15,836 bases of DNA from Leptospira kemamanensis (GTDB lineage: Bacteria > Spirochaetota > Leptospiria > Leptospirales > Leptospiraceae), in the NCBI RefSeq assembly GCF_004769665.1, contig NZ_RQGG01000002.1:1-15836 (forward strand), written 5' to 3'. Below the pieces are notes generated by a model. That model was not told the DNA's origin. It ran no database searches and saw nothing but the letters and a program-made list of their open reading frames with translations. The translations under genes were made by a program, and so were the position numbers. Shown piece after piece: positions 1 through 7,309 of this stretch; the stretch's first letter is position 1, and each line of letters opens with the position of its first letter.

Positions 1-1
1 T

Positions 2-436
2 CACACAACCAAAATGCCGATTACTGCAGTCCAAACTTTGAATAATGAAGTCCTTCCTTTTTTCGAAGAACACAACATTCCTATCAAAACGATTCTTACA
101 GATAACGGACGAGAATACTGCGGGAGAGAAGATCAGCATCCATTTGAACTATTCCTTCAATTAGAAGACATAGAACACAGAACCACGAAAGTCAGAAGAC
201 CACAAAGCAACGGATATGTGGAAAGGCTCCATAGAACTTTGCTAGATGAACACTTTAGAGTCGCTGGTAGAACAAATTTTTACGAAACAGTAGACGAAAT
301 GGAGAAAGATTTTCAGCTTTATCTAAAGTTCCATAACAACGAAAGATCACATCAAGGAAGAAATATGAATGGAAGAACTCCCTATCAAGTTTTCCAAGAA
401 GGAATCCGAGAATTAAAAATGGAAGAAGATCAATAA
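2..436 (+). CDS. Transposase, IS481/IS3-like, C-terminal part of the DDE integrase core (cut by window edge)
   Basis: This frame is open to the left edge (codons for H-T-T-K precede the first ATG at 14), so only the 3' part of the gene is present. Counting from that ATG, it shows the second catalytic Asp in TDNGREY (Asp30), the typical RRPQSNGYVERLHRT stretch with the catalytic Glu at residue 70, and a C-terminal NERSHQGRNMNGRTPYQVF segment. These are hallmarks of the rve-type DDE core of IS481/IS3-like elements. The first catalytic Asp, the N-terminal helix-turn-helix and the left inverted repeat would lie outside the window. The frame ends with a normal TAA at 434-436, so the visible part looks intact. 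Whether the element is still mobile cannot be judged from here. IS481 and IS3 families are hard to separate on this fragment; the stretch between Asp and Glu (39 residues) and the HPFELFLQLEDIEHRTTKVR block favour IS481. Confidence 0.85.
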   Translation, partial: HTTKMPITAVQTLNNEVLPFFEEHNIPIKTILTDNGREYCGREDQHPFELFLQLEDIEHRTTKVRRPQSNGYVERLHRTLLDEHFRVAGRTNFYETVDEMEKDFQLYLKFHNNERSHQGRNMNGRTPYQVFQEGIRELKMEEDQ

Positions 437-911
437 TCTAAATTAAGTTAGAGGATTGTGTAAGGCGAATACTGTATCTGTACATTTAATATTAAATGTT
501 GCGGTTACAGTCTTCATTTTTTTGCCTTGCCTATATGAAACAAGACGGAAAGAAGAAGACGATCATTACAAACTCGGTCTTTTTTTAGAATGGAACTACA
601 CTTTGAATCACTTCCCTTCGTTTGAATCCTAAAAAAATGTTACGTATTAATCCTGATTTAAAATTCTTTTTATTGAATACAAATTTTTTGACCTATTCTT
701 ATCTGAAACATTTTACCTTTGCTAATGTAGATCAATTTCAAGAATCCATGGTTATCGTAATTTCATCTCTTTAATAGATAGAATCACACTCATCAAATCC
801 ATTTATCTTTACTTGTCTAAATGGATAGAAAACACTTTCTCTTGAACTTATTATCAATTTGATATTGACAACATTAACTTTGAAATATTCAAAAGCGAGA
901 ATTTATCTCCT
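437..911. other. AT-rich intergenic stretch between transposase and OMP gene
   Basis: No convincing gene is present. The right end of the transposon should lie in the first part, but its inverted repeat cannot be identified without the left end. A plus-strand frame is open from 447 to 632 without a good start codon; its last residues (YKLGLFLEWNYTLNHF) look protein-like, so it may be the tail of a destroyed gene, but I cannot name it. Three short palindromes are present: 482-499, 852-864 and 879-893. The last two lie just beyond the stop of the minus-strand OMP gene, but neither has a T-tract typical of a terminator. Confidence 0.5.
482..499. repeat. 18-bp perfect palindrome
   Basis: The sequence ACATTTAATATTAAATGT is perfectly self-complementary over 18 bp with no central spacer. 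It lies 46 bp downstream of the transposase stop codon, in AT-rich DNA. It could be an operator for a dimeric regulator or be part of the transposon end. At this base composition chance is not excluded, but a gapless 18-bp match is uncommon. Confidence 0.45.
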
Positions 912-1430
912 TTAAAAATAATACCTTCCAGCAAGAGCGAGGCCCACATCCGCACCATTTTTGCCCGTTAAAAAAAGTTGCATATACACTTCGCCAGACA
1001 ATTCAAATCGTTTGTCATCAGTAAAAAAACTAAGTCCAATGGGTGCTCGGAGGCCAAAAGAAGATTCGTAGGAACGATCTCGAAATACATTTCCAAAACC
1101 TCGCCCTTTTCCTGAATTTCCTTCAGAACTTCTTTCTTGGAAAACACCACCTCCCCCTACATACAATTTGAGTGCAGGACTGAATTCCATAGCATTATAA
1201 AGATAAACTGCATGCAGATGAGTTCGCCCATTCCCAATGGTTCCAAATCCAATACTTGCTTCCACTGAAGATTTTTGATCGAAATGATATTTTCCACTAA
1301 CACCAGTTGGGCCAAATAAACTCAAACCCAATCCAAATTTTTTAGCACTTCCCGAACTAGATTCGGCATTCAATGGCGAAAAAAAAATAAACAAGACAAC
1401 ACAAAAAAATATACTATATCTCATCATCAT
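912..1430 (-). CDS. Small outer-membrane beta-barrel protein, function unknown
   Basis: The 172-residue reading begins MMMRYSIFFCVVLF and has a typical Sec signal peptide with likely cleavage after PLNA (residue 22). The mature part is rich in alternating aromatic and glycine stretches (GLGLSLFGPTGVSGKYHF, SVEASIGFG, LKLYVGGGGVF, RFELSGEVYMQLF) and ends in GRYYF. A C-terminal Phe is the usual BAM-recognition signal of outer-membrane barrels, so an eight-stranded barrel is likely. The opening motif resembles the small barrel proteins of spirochaetes (DUF3996-like), but I do not recognise a specific family member. An in-frame ATG at 1475 would add 15 residues and sits 2 nt after the stop of the sigma-factor gene, which would suit translational coupling. 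I chose 1430 because it gives a normal signal peptide; neither start has a clear ribosome binding site. It is the last gene of the hydrolase-YCII-sigma block. Confidence 0.75.
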   Translation of the reverse strand: MMMRYSIFFCVVLFIFFSPLNAESSSGSAKKFGLGLSLFGPTGVSGKYHFDQKSSVEASIGFGTIGNGRTHLHAVYLYNAMEFSPALKLYVGGGGVFQERSSEGNSGKGRGFGNVFRDRSYESSFGLRAPIGLSFFTDDKRFELSGEVYMQLFLTGKNGADVGLALAGRYYF

Positions 1431-1477
1431 TGTATAGGAATGGAGAGTGGAAAAACTGCCAAGTAAAAAAGGCATTT

Positions 1478-2701
1478 CTAAATTCTGGATATTCGTTTAT
1501 AGATGACTAATTTTTCCGCATCCGTTTTGACGAGGTTGTATGCTCTTTCAAATGCTTCTTTTGCTTTTCCGGAATCTTCTCCTATATACAACTCTCCTAA
1601 TAAACAGAAGTAGTTTGCATTATCTGCCATAGGAAATTTCTTAAGTTTCATCAAAGCATCTTCACGATTTCCTTTTCGATAAATTGCATAAACAAGATTG
1701 AGTTGAACCAAAGAGGAAGGCTCTATTTGCAATAAACCTGAATACAACTGGTGAACCATATCCCATTTTCTCTCGGTCTTGTCTGGGAACGTATGCCAAT
1801 AAGCAATTGCCGCTTCTAAATGATATTTTGAAAACTTAGGCTCTTTGTTTGCTTCTGAAAAAAAAGCCTCACCCTTTCGGATAAACTCTAAATTCCATAA
1901 TTCTCGGTTTTGATCTTCATACAAAACGATTTCATTGTTTCCATCGATTCTTGCATCAAATCGGGAAATATGAAAACAAAAAAGAGAAATCAGGGCATTC
2001 ACTTCCGATGTATTGGTCTCTTGATTTTCCAATAGAAGGGAACAAAGTGAAATCGCCTCCAAACACAAATCTTTTTTAAACATTTTGTTTGGAGTTTTAG
2101 AGGCATAACCTTCGTTAAATAATAGATAAATTGTTCGTAGAACTGAAGTGAATCGATTTTCCCATTCATTGGAAGATGGAAAATCCAATTTTACATTGAA
2201 TTCACGAAGTTTTTCTTTTGCTCGAAATAATCGCTTTGAGATTGTTTCTTTATTCGTAAGAAATGCATTTGCAATTTCTTCCAAACCAAACCCATACAAA
2301 ACCCGAAGAGAAAGAGCAATCTGTGACTCCAAAGGAATCGAAGGATGAGAGATGGCAAATAACATTCGTAGCTGACTATCTAAAATATTTTCATTCGAAA
2401 GATCTAAGTCTCCTTCGAATGTATGATTCTCTTCTTTATTTATCGAAATCAATTTGTTTTGTAAAAGAGTATCTCGATGGATCACATTCTTCGCTTTATT
2501 TTTTGCAACCGTATACAACCACCCAACCGGATTTTTGGGAATTCCATTGATTCCCCATGTTTGAGATGCAGTTAAAAATGTATCACTGACAATATCTTCT
2601 GCAATCTCTATCTGGTAAAATCCATGACGTTTACAAAGAACCGAAATGATTTTCGAATACTCAGTACGAAACAAATGAGGTAAAAGTTCAGTATGATCCA
2701 T
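1478..2701 (-). CDS. ECF sigma factor of the ECF42 type, with C-terminal helical extension
   Basis: A 407-residue RNA polymerase sigma factor, about twice the length of an ordinary ECF sigma. Region 2 covers residues about 8-77 (FYQIEIAEDIVSDTFLTA, NPVGWLYTVAKNKAKN). Region 4 covers about 110-166 (HPSIPLESQIALSLRVLYGF, GLEEIANAFLTNKETISKRL). After this comes the conserved IYLLFNEGY segment (191-199) and a TPR-like C-terminal extension (HLEAAIAYWHT, QLYSGLLQIEPSSLVQLNLV, then two further helical pairs to the end). This architecture is that of ECF42 (DUF6596), a group known to be encoded next to DGPF/YCII proteins and to lack a classical anti-sigma factor; the extension is thought to control activity. 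The context fits exactly: a DGPF protein gene ends 25 nt upstream. The ATG at 2701 follows a GAAAAAG stretch. The signal and target promoters are unknown. Confidence 0.92.
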   Translation of the reverse strand: MDHTELLPHLFRTEYSKIISVLCKRHGFYQIEIAEDIVSDTFLTASQTWGINGIPKNPVGWLYTVAKNKAKNVIHRDTLLQNKLISINKEENHTFEGDLDLSNENILDSQLRMLFAISHPSIPLESQIALSLRVLYGFGLEEIANAFLTNKETISKRLFRAKEKLREFNVKLDFPSSNEWENRFTSVLRTIYLLFNEGYASKTPNKMFKKDLCLEAISLCSLLLENQETNTSEVNALISLFCFHISRFDARIDGNNEIVLYEDQNRELWNLEFIRKGEAFFSEANKEPKFSKYHLEAAIAYWHTFPDKTERKWDMVHQLYSGLLQIEPSSLVQLNLVYAIYRKGNREDALMKLKKFPMADNANYFCLLGELYIGEDSGKAKEAFERAYNLVKTDAEKLVIYKRISRI

Positions 2702-2726
2702 CTTTTTCAGTATACGATCGAATGTT

Positions 2727-3083
2727 TTATTCTTCTGTGTGGATACTCATCACTTTTCTCACCTCAACACTGTTTCCTTCTCCCATAAGGATAGGACATT
2801 TTTTGGCAATGTTTGTTGCATCTTCAAAACTCTTAGCTTGAATGATAATGAAACCAGCAAGGGATTCCTTTGTTTCCACAAAGGGCCCATCTGTAATGAT
2901 TTGGTTGGATTTAACAACTCTTCCTTCTGTAGACAAAGCAGTTCCCGATAAAAATTGTTTTTTAGCGACAATCGTATCGATCCAATCTTGGTACTGTTTC
3001 ATATAAATTTGAAGTTGTTCTGGTGAAGGTTGAGAATCCTTTGTTAGTATATCGAGCCGCATTAAAATTAAATATTCGTCCAT
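2727..3083 (-). CDS. YCII-related DGPF-domain protein
   Basis: A 118-residue protein of the YCII/PhnB-like dimeric alpha-beta barrel family, complete in length. It opens with MDEYLILMRLD, has SGTALSTEGRVV at about 46-57 and the diagnostic DGPF motif at residues 65-68 inside TDGPFVETKE, followed by AGFIIIQAKSFEDATNIAKKCP and GEGNSVEVRKV. Proteins of this family are the standard partners of ECF42 sigma factors; their biochemical role is not established, and a small-molecule-binding or enzymatic role in signal input is the usual guess. The start at 3083 has a good ribosome binding site (GAGG, 7 nt before ATG). It lies 25 nt upstream of the sigma-factor gene and 25 nt downstream of the hydrolase gene, which argues for one transcript. 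Confidence 0.93.
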   Translation of the reverse strand: MDEYLILMRLDILTKDSQPSPEQLQIYMKQYQDWIDTIVAKKQFLSGTALSTEGRVVKSNQIITDGPFVETKESLAGFIIIQAKSFEDATNIAKKCPILMGEGNSVEVRKVMSIHTEE

Positions 3084-3108
3084 GTTTTTCCTCTCGTTTT
3101 ATATGATT

Positions 3109-4095
3109 TTACAATTGTTTTCGAATGAAATTACGCATTTTCGTTTCGTATTCCACTGGATTTGCATCCCAAACTTTTCCGTGAGAACCTAATTCTGTAA
3201 TCCATAATTCCTTTGGTCCAAGATACAGAGACATTAATTTCTCCGAATGTTGATATGGAACAATGAGATCTTCTTTGCTATGAATGAAAAGTATTGGCAC
3301 ATTTCCGACCAAAGGTAAAGAATTTTCAGGACTCATTAAAGTATCAAATTTCCCTCTGACTTCAACGAGACCAATTAAAATGTTTACCATCCATTTCGGT
3401 AGAGAAGACGACTCTGGAGCATCAAAAATCAATTTTTCAAAACTGATCATTGGATTTTCGACTATGATCCCTTTTAAATTCGTTAATATTGGCAATGCAA
3501 TCAAAAGAGAGGATGCCCCAACTGAATTTCCGTAAACAAGAATATTCTGATATTGCTTAGATACATATAAATATGCTGACAAAATATCTCTCGATTCACG
3601 GATTCCAAAACTTAGTCCTGGCACAACACAAGGAGCTTCTCCGTGACAACTAAGATCAAAACTGACAACATCCAAACCCTCTTTTAGAAACATGGGAATC
3701 AATCGAGTGATCTCCCGCCGATCGGAACCACCACCGTGAACGAGTAAAACCACACCTTTCTCGTTCAAAACTCCATTGTCTCTGGCACCCACAATCCATC
3801 CCGGCAATTCGTATCCATTCAAAGACAGGAATGTAATCTCTTTAAATCGATAATCCTTTGTTAGGCGAATATTCCCACAAAAACTACCCCAAACCAATTC
3901 CCCTTCATGACTGCACTCGCTAAAATTTTGAGTGATCCCTTTCCACTTCGGAAATAAAATCTGATTACTTGCCGACCAAATCCCAATCCCGACAATGCAC
4001 AAAACAAATGGGAATAGAATCAAGAAACCATAACCGAATTTGATCCAAATTTGTTTTTGTTCCGAACCTTGCCTCGTTTCCCTTTTTTGGTTCAT
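3109..4095 (-). CDS. Membrane-anchored alpha/beta hydrolase (serine hydrolase)
   Basis: A 328-residue serine hydrolase. One hydrophobic segment at about residues 19-40 (GYGFLILFPFVLCIVGIGIW) should anchor it in the inner membrane, with the catalytic domain outside. The fold signature is clear: the oxyanion region LVHGGG (HGGG 120-123), the nucleophile elbow GNSVGA (Ser191), the acid in HSKEDLIVP (Asp276) and the base in GSHGKVW (His305). It resembles the BAAT/Hydrolase_4-type proteins often called alpha/beta hydrolase or peptidase S9-like; the substrate cannot be read. I chose the ATG at 4095 because AAAGGAGAGCAT precedes it, an excellent ribosome binding site; an upstream ATG at 4155 would add 20 residues that include the translated ribosome binding site. 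It is probably the first gene of the operon with the YCII, sigma-factor and OMP genes, so the sigma factor may control an envelope function. Confidence 0.88.
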   Translation of the reverse strand: MNQKRETRQGSEQKQIWIKFGYGFLILFPFVLCIVGIGIWSASNQILFPKWKGITQNFSECSHEGELVWGSFCGNIRLTKDYRFKEITFLSLNGYELPGWIVGARDNGVLNEKGVVLLVHGGGSDRREITRLIPMFLKEGLDVVSFDLSCHGEAPCVVPGLSFGIRESRDILSAYLYVSKQYQNILVYGNSVGASSLLIALPILTNLKGIIVENPMISFEKLIFDAPESSSLPKWMVNILIGLVEVRGKFDTLMSPENSLPLVGNVPILFIHSKEDLIVPYQHSEKLMSLYLGPKELWITELGSHGKVWDANPVEYETKMRNFIRKQL

Positions 4096-4108
4096 ATGCT
4101 CTCCTTTC
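4084..4108 (-). promoter_or_regulatory. Ribosome binding site that decides the hydrolase start
   Basis: On the minus strand, AGGAAAGGAGAGCAT sits immediately before the ATG at 4095, with GGAG six bases away. This is one of the strongest Shine-Dalgarno sequences in the window and supports the shorter 328-residue protein over the one starting at 4155. Confidence 0.6.
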
Positions 4109-4219
4109 CTTCTATAGCAATTGAAGATCGCAAAATGGGACAACACCCGTGTCAAAAAGTGAACAAATCAGAAAAAAAATTGAAAAAAGAGGAAAGCTCC
4201 TATTCCAAATAGTTTGGTT

Positions 4220-4406
4220 GTGTTAGGAGGGAAAACGCCACCTGCCCACGAGCCACTCCCCTCCACCCTAACTCGGGAGGGGGATTTTAGATTCGCATCC
4301 GCATTATGTCTCATTAAAACCCAACCTGAATCCCATGTCGCAGACCCGATTTCCTTCACCTCATGCAATAGGATTTTCAATCTGAGCGAGCCCCTCAAAT
4401 CGATGT
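4220..4406 (+). repeat. Intergenic repeat, copy A
   Basis: About 187 bp that reappears, in the same orientation, at 14327-14510. The first 100 bp are closely matched: a run of more than 40 identical bases covers GCCACCTGCCCACGAGCC to CTAACTCGGG, and differences cluster after it. The middle has diverged, and similarity returns at GCGAG(C/T)CCC followed by AAATCGAT (4386-4404). The offset between these blocks differs by only 2 nt between copies. The left part can fold into two mutually exclusive hairpins sharing TCCACCCTAAC (4262-4272): with GTTAGGAGGGA (4222-4232) or with GGGAGGGGG (4275-4283). In this copy the second hairpin has an A-A mismatch that is paired in copy B. Both copies carry an open frame, but the differences are mostly non-synonymous, so I do not call a gene. 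It could be a small non-autonomous element or an RNA gene. Confidence 0.75.
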
Positions 4407-4454
4407 TAACAAGAAGTTCTCTCTTGGAAAAACGACAGATTGGTTGGTAACAAC

Positions 4455-4524
4455 TCGGGTCGGGCTATCCAGGGCTTTGGTCGCCAAGCGACCGCTATCG
4501 CGCCCTTTCTATCCCTCTCGCAAA
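4455..4524. repeat. Palindromic extragenic element with nested stems
   Basis: A GC-richer island in an AT-rich gap. A perfect hairpin GGTCGC-CAA-GCGACC (4479-4493) is nested inside a second stem, AGGGC (4471-4475) with GCCCT (4502-4506). The flanks CGGGTCGGGCTATCC and TTTCTATCCCTCTCGC resemble the ends of widespread REP-like elements in which a variable palindrome sits between conserved edges; that resemblance is from memory. It lies 10-80 bp beyond the stop of the minus-strand MBL gene. No T-tract follows the hairpin, so it is not a classic intrinsic terminator. Confidence 0.5.
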
Positions 4525-4533
4525 GAATCCTTT

Positions 4534-5646
4534 TTAATCGGTTTGTATGAATTTTTTCCACCAACGCTCCATTAGGTTGGGTTCACTGATTTTTACTATT
4601 TGTCCAAATTTCGGTGTGAGAAGATCGATTTTATAAATTTGCGCTTGTTTCTCTAAGGATTCCGCAGGTTCATACCAACTGTGTAAGGACAAGTTAAACA
4701 TTCCCCAATGCACAGGAACCAGTCGTTTGCCTTTTAAATCTAAATGTGCTTTTGCAGTTTGTTCGGGTAAAACATGCACCGCTTCCCACATCGGGTTATA
4801 TTGACCATTCTCAATAAACGTTAGGTCAAATGGTCCATACTTCTCACCGATGTCTTTGAAATGAACATCATAACCAGAGTCCCCACTAAAATAAAATCTC
4901 TCTTTTTCACCAATGACTGTCCAAGAGGACCAAAGAGTTTTATTTCCATTCATCCCTTTTCTTCCAGAAAAATGTTGGGATGGCGTACAAATGATTTTGA
5001 GTTTTCCTAACTCTAAACTCTGCCACCAATCTAATTCCGTAAACCGATCCTCACTGATCCCCCATTCTTTTAGGTGGGAAGTTACTCCCAGTGGTGTGAT
5101 AAACTTCGTATTCGTTGTCTTAAAAAATTCAATTGTGGACATATCCAAATGATCATAATGATCATGAGAGATGACAATATAATCTATCGGAGGTAATTCT
5201 TCTAACCGAACTACTGCATCCTGAAATCTTTTGACCATAAAAGCAAATGGTGCCGCTGATTCAGAAAACACTGGATCAAAGAATAAAAGTTTTCCTTCGA
5301 TATTCACCAAAAATGTAGAATGACCAAACCAAATAAATTTGATGTGTTCATCTGGTTTTAGAAACTCATCAAAGTTAGGTTTTTCTTCAGGTAACTTGTG
5401 ATTAGGTTTTTGGTGTTTGTCTCCACCAAACATGAATTTGAAAAAAAGAGAAAAGAAGTTTTGATTCTCACGCATTTTTTCCAAGATATCTGGCCTGCGA
5501 TTGACAAATTGTTCGCGAGAAAGGTCATAATGTGTAGAGGTTTTGATCTTTTCTAGATGGCTACCTTCGGGATCCTTTCCAAACGCTTTGCATTGTGAAA
5601 GGAAAAAACTAAAGAAACATAAACAAAAGATAGGTAGGAATTTCAA
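4534..5646 (-). CDS. Metallo-beta-lactamase-fold lipoprotein, NAPE-PLD-like
   Basis: A 370-residue protein with a signal peptide and lipobox LSQC (lipidated Cys19). The metal site is complete: SHDHYDHLD gives the HxHxDH motif at residues 161-166, with His225 in PSQHFSGR, Asp256 in FSGDSGY and His313 in PVHWG. Together with WFGHSTFLVNIEG (106-118) and FFDPVFSESAAP (122-133), these match the family that includes N-acyl-phosphatidylethanolamine phospholipase D and its bacterial relatives (COG2220, UlaG-like). A role in hydrolysing a phosphodiester of a lipid or related compound at the membrane is a family-based inference; the true substrate is unknown. The ATG at 5646 follows AAGGTG at 7 nt. An unknown lipoprotein gene ends 72 nt upstream on the same strand, so the two may be cotranscribed. 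Confidence 0.9.
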   Translation of the reverse strand: MKFLPIFCLCFFSFFLSQCKAFGKDPEGSHLEKIKTSTHYDLSREQFVNRRPDILEKMRENQNFFSLFFKFMFGGDKHQKPNHKLPEEKPNFDEFLKPDEHIKFIWFGHSTFLVNIEGKLLFFDPVFSESAAPFAFMVKRFQDAVVRLEELPPIDYIVISHDHYDHLDMSTIEFFKTTNTKFITPLGVTSHLKEWGISEDRFTELDWWQSLELGKLKIICTPSQHFSGRKGMNGNKTLWSSWTVIGEKERFYFSGDSGYDVHFKDIGEKYGPFDLTFIENGQYNPMWEAVHVLPEQTAKAHLDLKGKRLVPVHWGMFNLSLHSWYEPAESLEKQAQIYKIDLLTPKFGQIVKISEPNLMERWWKKFIQTD

Positions 5647-5718
5647 ACACCTTGCTCCAAAAATAGAATCTTAAGTTAGACTCTAAATTCTTGTCTTGTA
5701 GAAACAGTAGAAATGCTT

Positions 5719-6516
5719 TCATTTTTCCAATAATTTCAATTTCTCTTTCGCTTTTGTATACCAAAATCCTTCTTTTTGCATTTCGATAATCGATTGTAAA
5801 AATTTAATTTCCGCGGACCTTTGATTTTTCCCATATTTCAAATCAAAAATTTGTTTTTCACGATCTGGGTCAATTTTTCGGTAATAAAACTCTGAATCAT
5901 CTAAGATTGGATTGAATTCAATTGTAAAATTTCCTTTGTTTGAAAACAGGGAAGTGGAACCCGGCACTTCTTTAGTTTTAATCGTATAAATTCCCAAAAA
6001 TACAATTTCACCTGGTTTCCCTTTTATTTTCAAAGTATTGTAACTTTTGAATGGATTCAATCGCGAGTTCATGGAAATTGTACATCTATCACCACAACCT
6101 CTAGTCCATTTAAGCTCTCGAATCAAATACTCTTTGTTGCCATCTAACACATTTGGATTGTACATTGAATTTTTTGAAGCGTTTGCATAGGATACATATG
6201 TTTTTTCCTCTTCTTCAAAATAATAAAATCCCGACTTTGTAGACCCACCTTTAAAAGCGTTTTTCGATTCGTCCAACTCTTGAATTTCATAAATATCAAT
6301 ATTTTCACCTGTCAATGGCTGAAGGGAAATGAAGCTACTAGCAATTAAAACATCAGTCCTAACCGTTTCATCAAACAACAAAAACCCAACCAAAGTTTTT
6401 ACTTCCTCGTCCTTATTATCTCTTGGATCAAACAGACGTTCAGTGGTTGATTTACATGAAAAACTGAAACACAAAATGAATAAAATTAGAATGCATCGCA
6501 ATAAAATGGAAAACAT
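5719..6516 (-). CDS. Lipoprotein of unknown function
   Basis: A 265-residue protein beginning MFSILLRCILILFILCFSFSC; the hydrophobic stretch ending SFSC is a lipobox with lipidated Cys21. The mature part is hydrophilic with short beta-type segments (VGFLLFDETVRTDVLIAS, SGFYYFEEEEKTYVSYA, GEIVFLGIYTIKTK, GNFTIEFNP), a Cys pair in RGCGDRCT (about 140-145) that could form a disulfide, and a charged helical tail (AEIKFLQSIIEMQKEGFWY, KAKEKLKLLEK). I do not recognise a family. The start has no good ribosome binding site but no better start exists. It is divergent from the gene at 6597, about 80 bp apart, so promoters for both must lie in or near 6517-6596. It may lead into the MBL lipoprotein gene downstream. 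Confidence 0.75.
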   Translation of the reverse strand: MFSILLRCILILFILCFSFSCKSTTERLFDPRDNKDEEVKTLVGFLLFDETVRTDVLIASSFISLQPLTGENIDIYEIQELDESKNAFKGGSTKSGFYYFEEEEKTYVSYANASKNSMYNPNVLDGNKEYLIRELKWTRGCGDRCTISMNSRLNPFKSYNTLKIKGKPGEIVFLGIYTIKTKEVPGSTSLFSNKGNFTIEFNPILDDSEFYYRKIDPDREKQIFDLKYGKNQRSAEIKFLQSIIEMQKEGFWYTKAKEKLKLLEK

Positions 6517-6596
6517 TTAGTTATCAGAGAGATTCGAATGAAGTTTGTCAATAAAAAATAACTTGTCATTAGGTGGTGTTTTCTGAAAATTTGCAA

Positions 6597-7160
6597 ATGC
6601 GTTTCACTACTCGATTTTATTTCGTTATTCTAATTCCCTTAGTCAACTGTATCTCATTCGCTAAAAACTTGTCGGAAATTGATGATTCTTTTATGAAACA
6701 ATTAAAAGAAAATCCATCTGCAAAGTCCATCACCATATACCCACCTTCTTTTATCAATCACCCACAGATCGTTGTAGCGGATGCAAAACGTATTCAGCAT
6801 GCCTTTGAAGAATCTGGGTATTTTAAATCAGTGAAACTCGGGAACAAAGAAGATGAAATTTATGCATTGGTTTTTTATACGCGAACAGCAGATACCGGTA
6901 AAGGCCCATTAATCACAGGTTTAAGTTTTGGCATTCTACCAGGGATTGGGCATGATAAAATCTCCACCGAAATTACCTTTCGAAACAATGAAACAGGATT
7001 AGCTAAAACGTATGCAAGGGAATCCGAAATTAAAATCTATATGGGGTGGATCTTTCTTCCCCTCTGGCCAATATTTCCAGAAACTCCAGAACTCAAAAAG
7101 ATTGTAAAACATCATGTACACTCCATCATAAAAGAAGCAAAATTAGATGGAGTCATATGA
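6597..7160 (+). CDS. Probable lipoprotein of unknown function
   Basis: A 187-residue reading from the ATG at 6597: MRFTTRFYFVILIPLVNC looks like a signal peptide with a spirochaete-type lipobox (LVNC, Cys18), although cleavage at a non-lipid site near SFA is also possible. The mature part has a pattern of small secretory proteins: KSITIYPPSFINHP, a helix ADAKRIQHAFEESGYFKSV, a strand EIYALVFYTRT, a glycine-rich GLSFGILPGIG, then a strand STEITFRNNETG and a hydrophobic WIFLPLWPIFPET near the C-terminus. Alternating SxxF and strand motifs suggest an alpha-beta fold like those of secretin-associated or LptE-like lipoproteins, but I cannot assign it. GTG codons at 6573 and 6576 are in frame and would add 7-8 residues; I prefer 6597 because it gives the cleaner signal peptide. 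It is divergent from the lipoprotein gene at 5719-6516. Confidence 0.7.
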   Translation: MRFTTRFYFVILIPLVNCISFAKNLSEIDDSFMKQLKENPSAKSITIYPPSFINHPQIVVADAKRIQHAFEESGYFKSVKLGNKEDEIYALVFYTRTADTGKGPLITGLSFGILPGIGHDKISTEITFRNNETGLAKTYARESEIKIYMGWIFLPLWPIFPETPELKKIVKHHVHSIIKEAKLDGVI

Positions 7161-7309
7161 TAGTATTAAATAAGAATTCGTTTGTAACGAAATCCTATTT
7201 TTGCATACATTGTATCGATTATATATTTTCGAAAGTTAAAATCCGCATTTCAAAATAGAAATTGGAAAGAGAACGGACTTCTCTCGGTTCATTAAGGTAG
7301 CAGCGATCC

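Noticed and set aside
879..893. Hairpin TTTGAA-ATA-TTCAAA as terminator of the OMP gene
   Set aside because: No T-tract follows on the minus strand and the AT-rich stem would be weak.
4168..4398. 76-codon minus-strand reading over repeat copy A
   Set aside because: It lies across the repeat and no equivalent is kept in copy B; its composition does not look like a protein.
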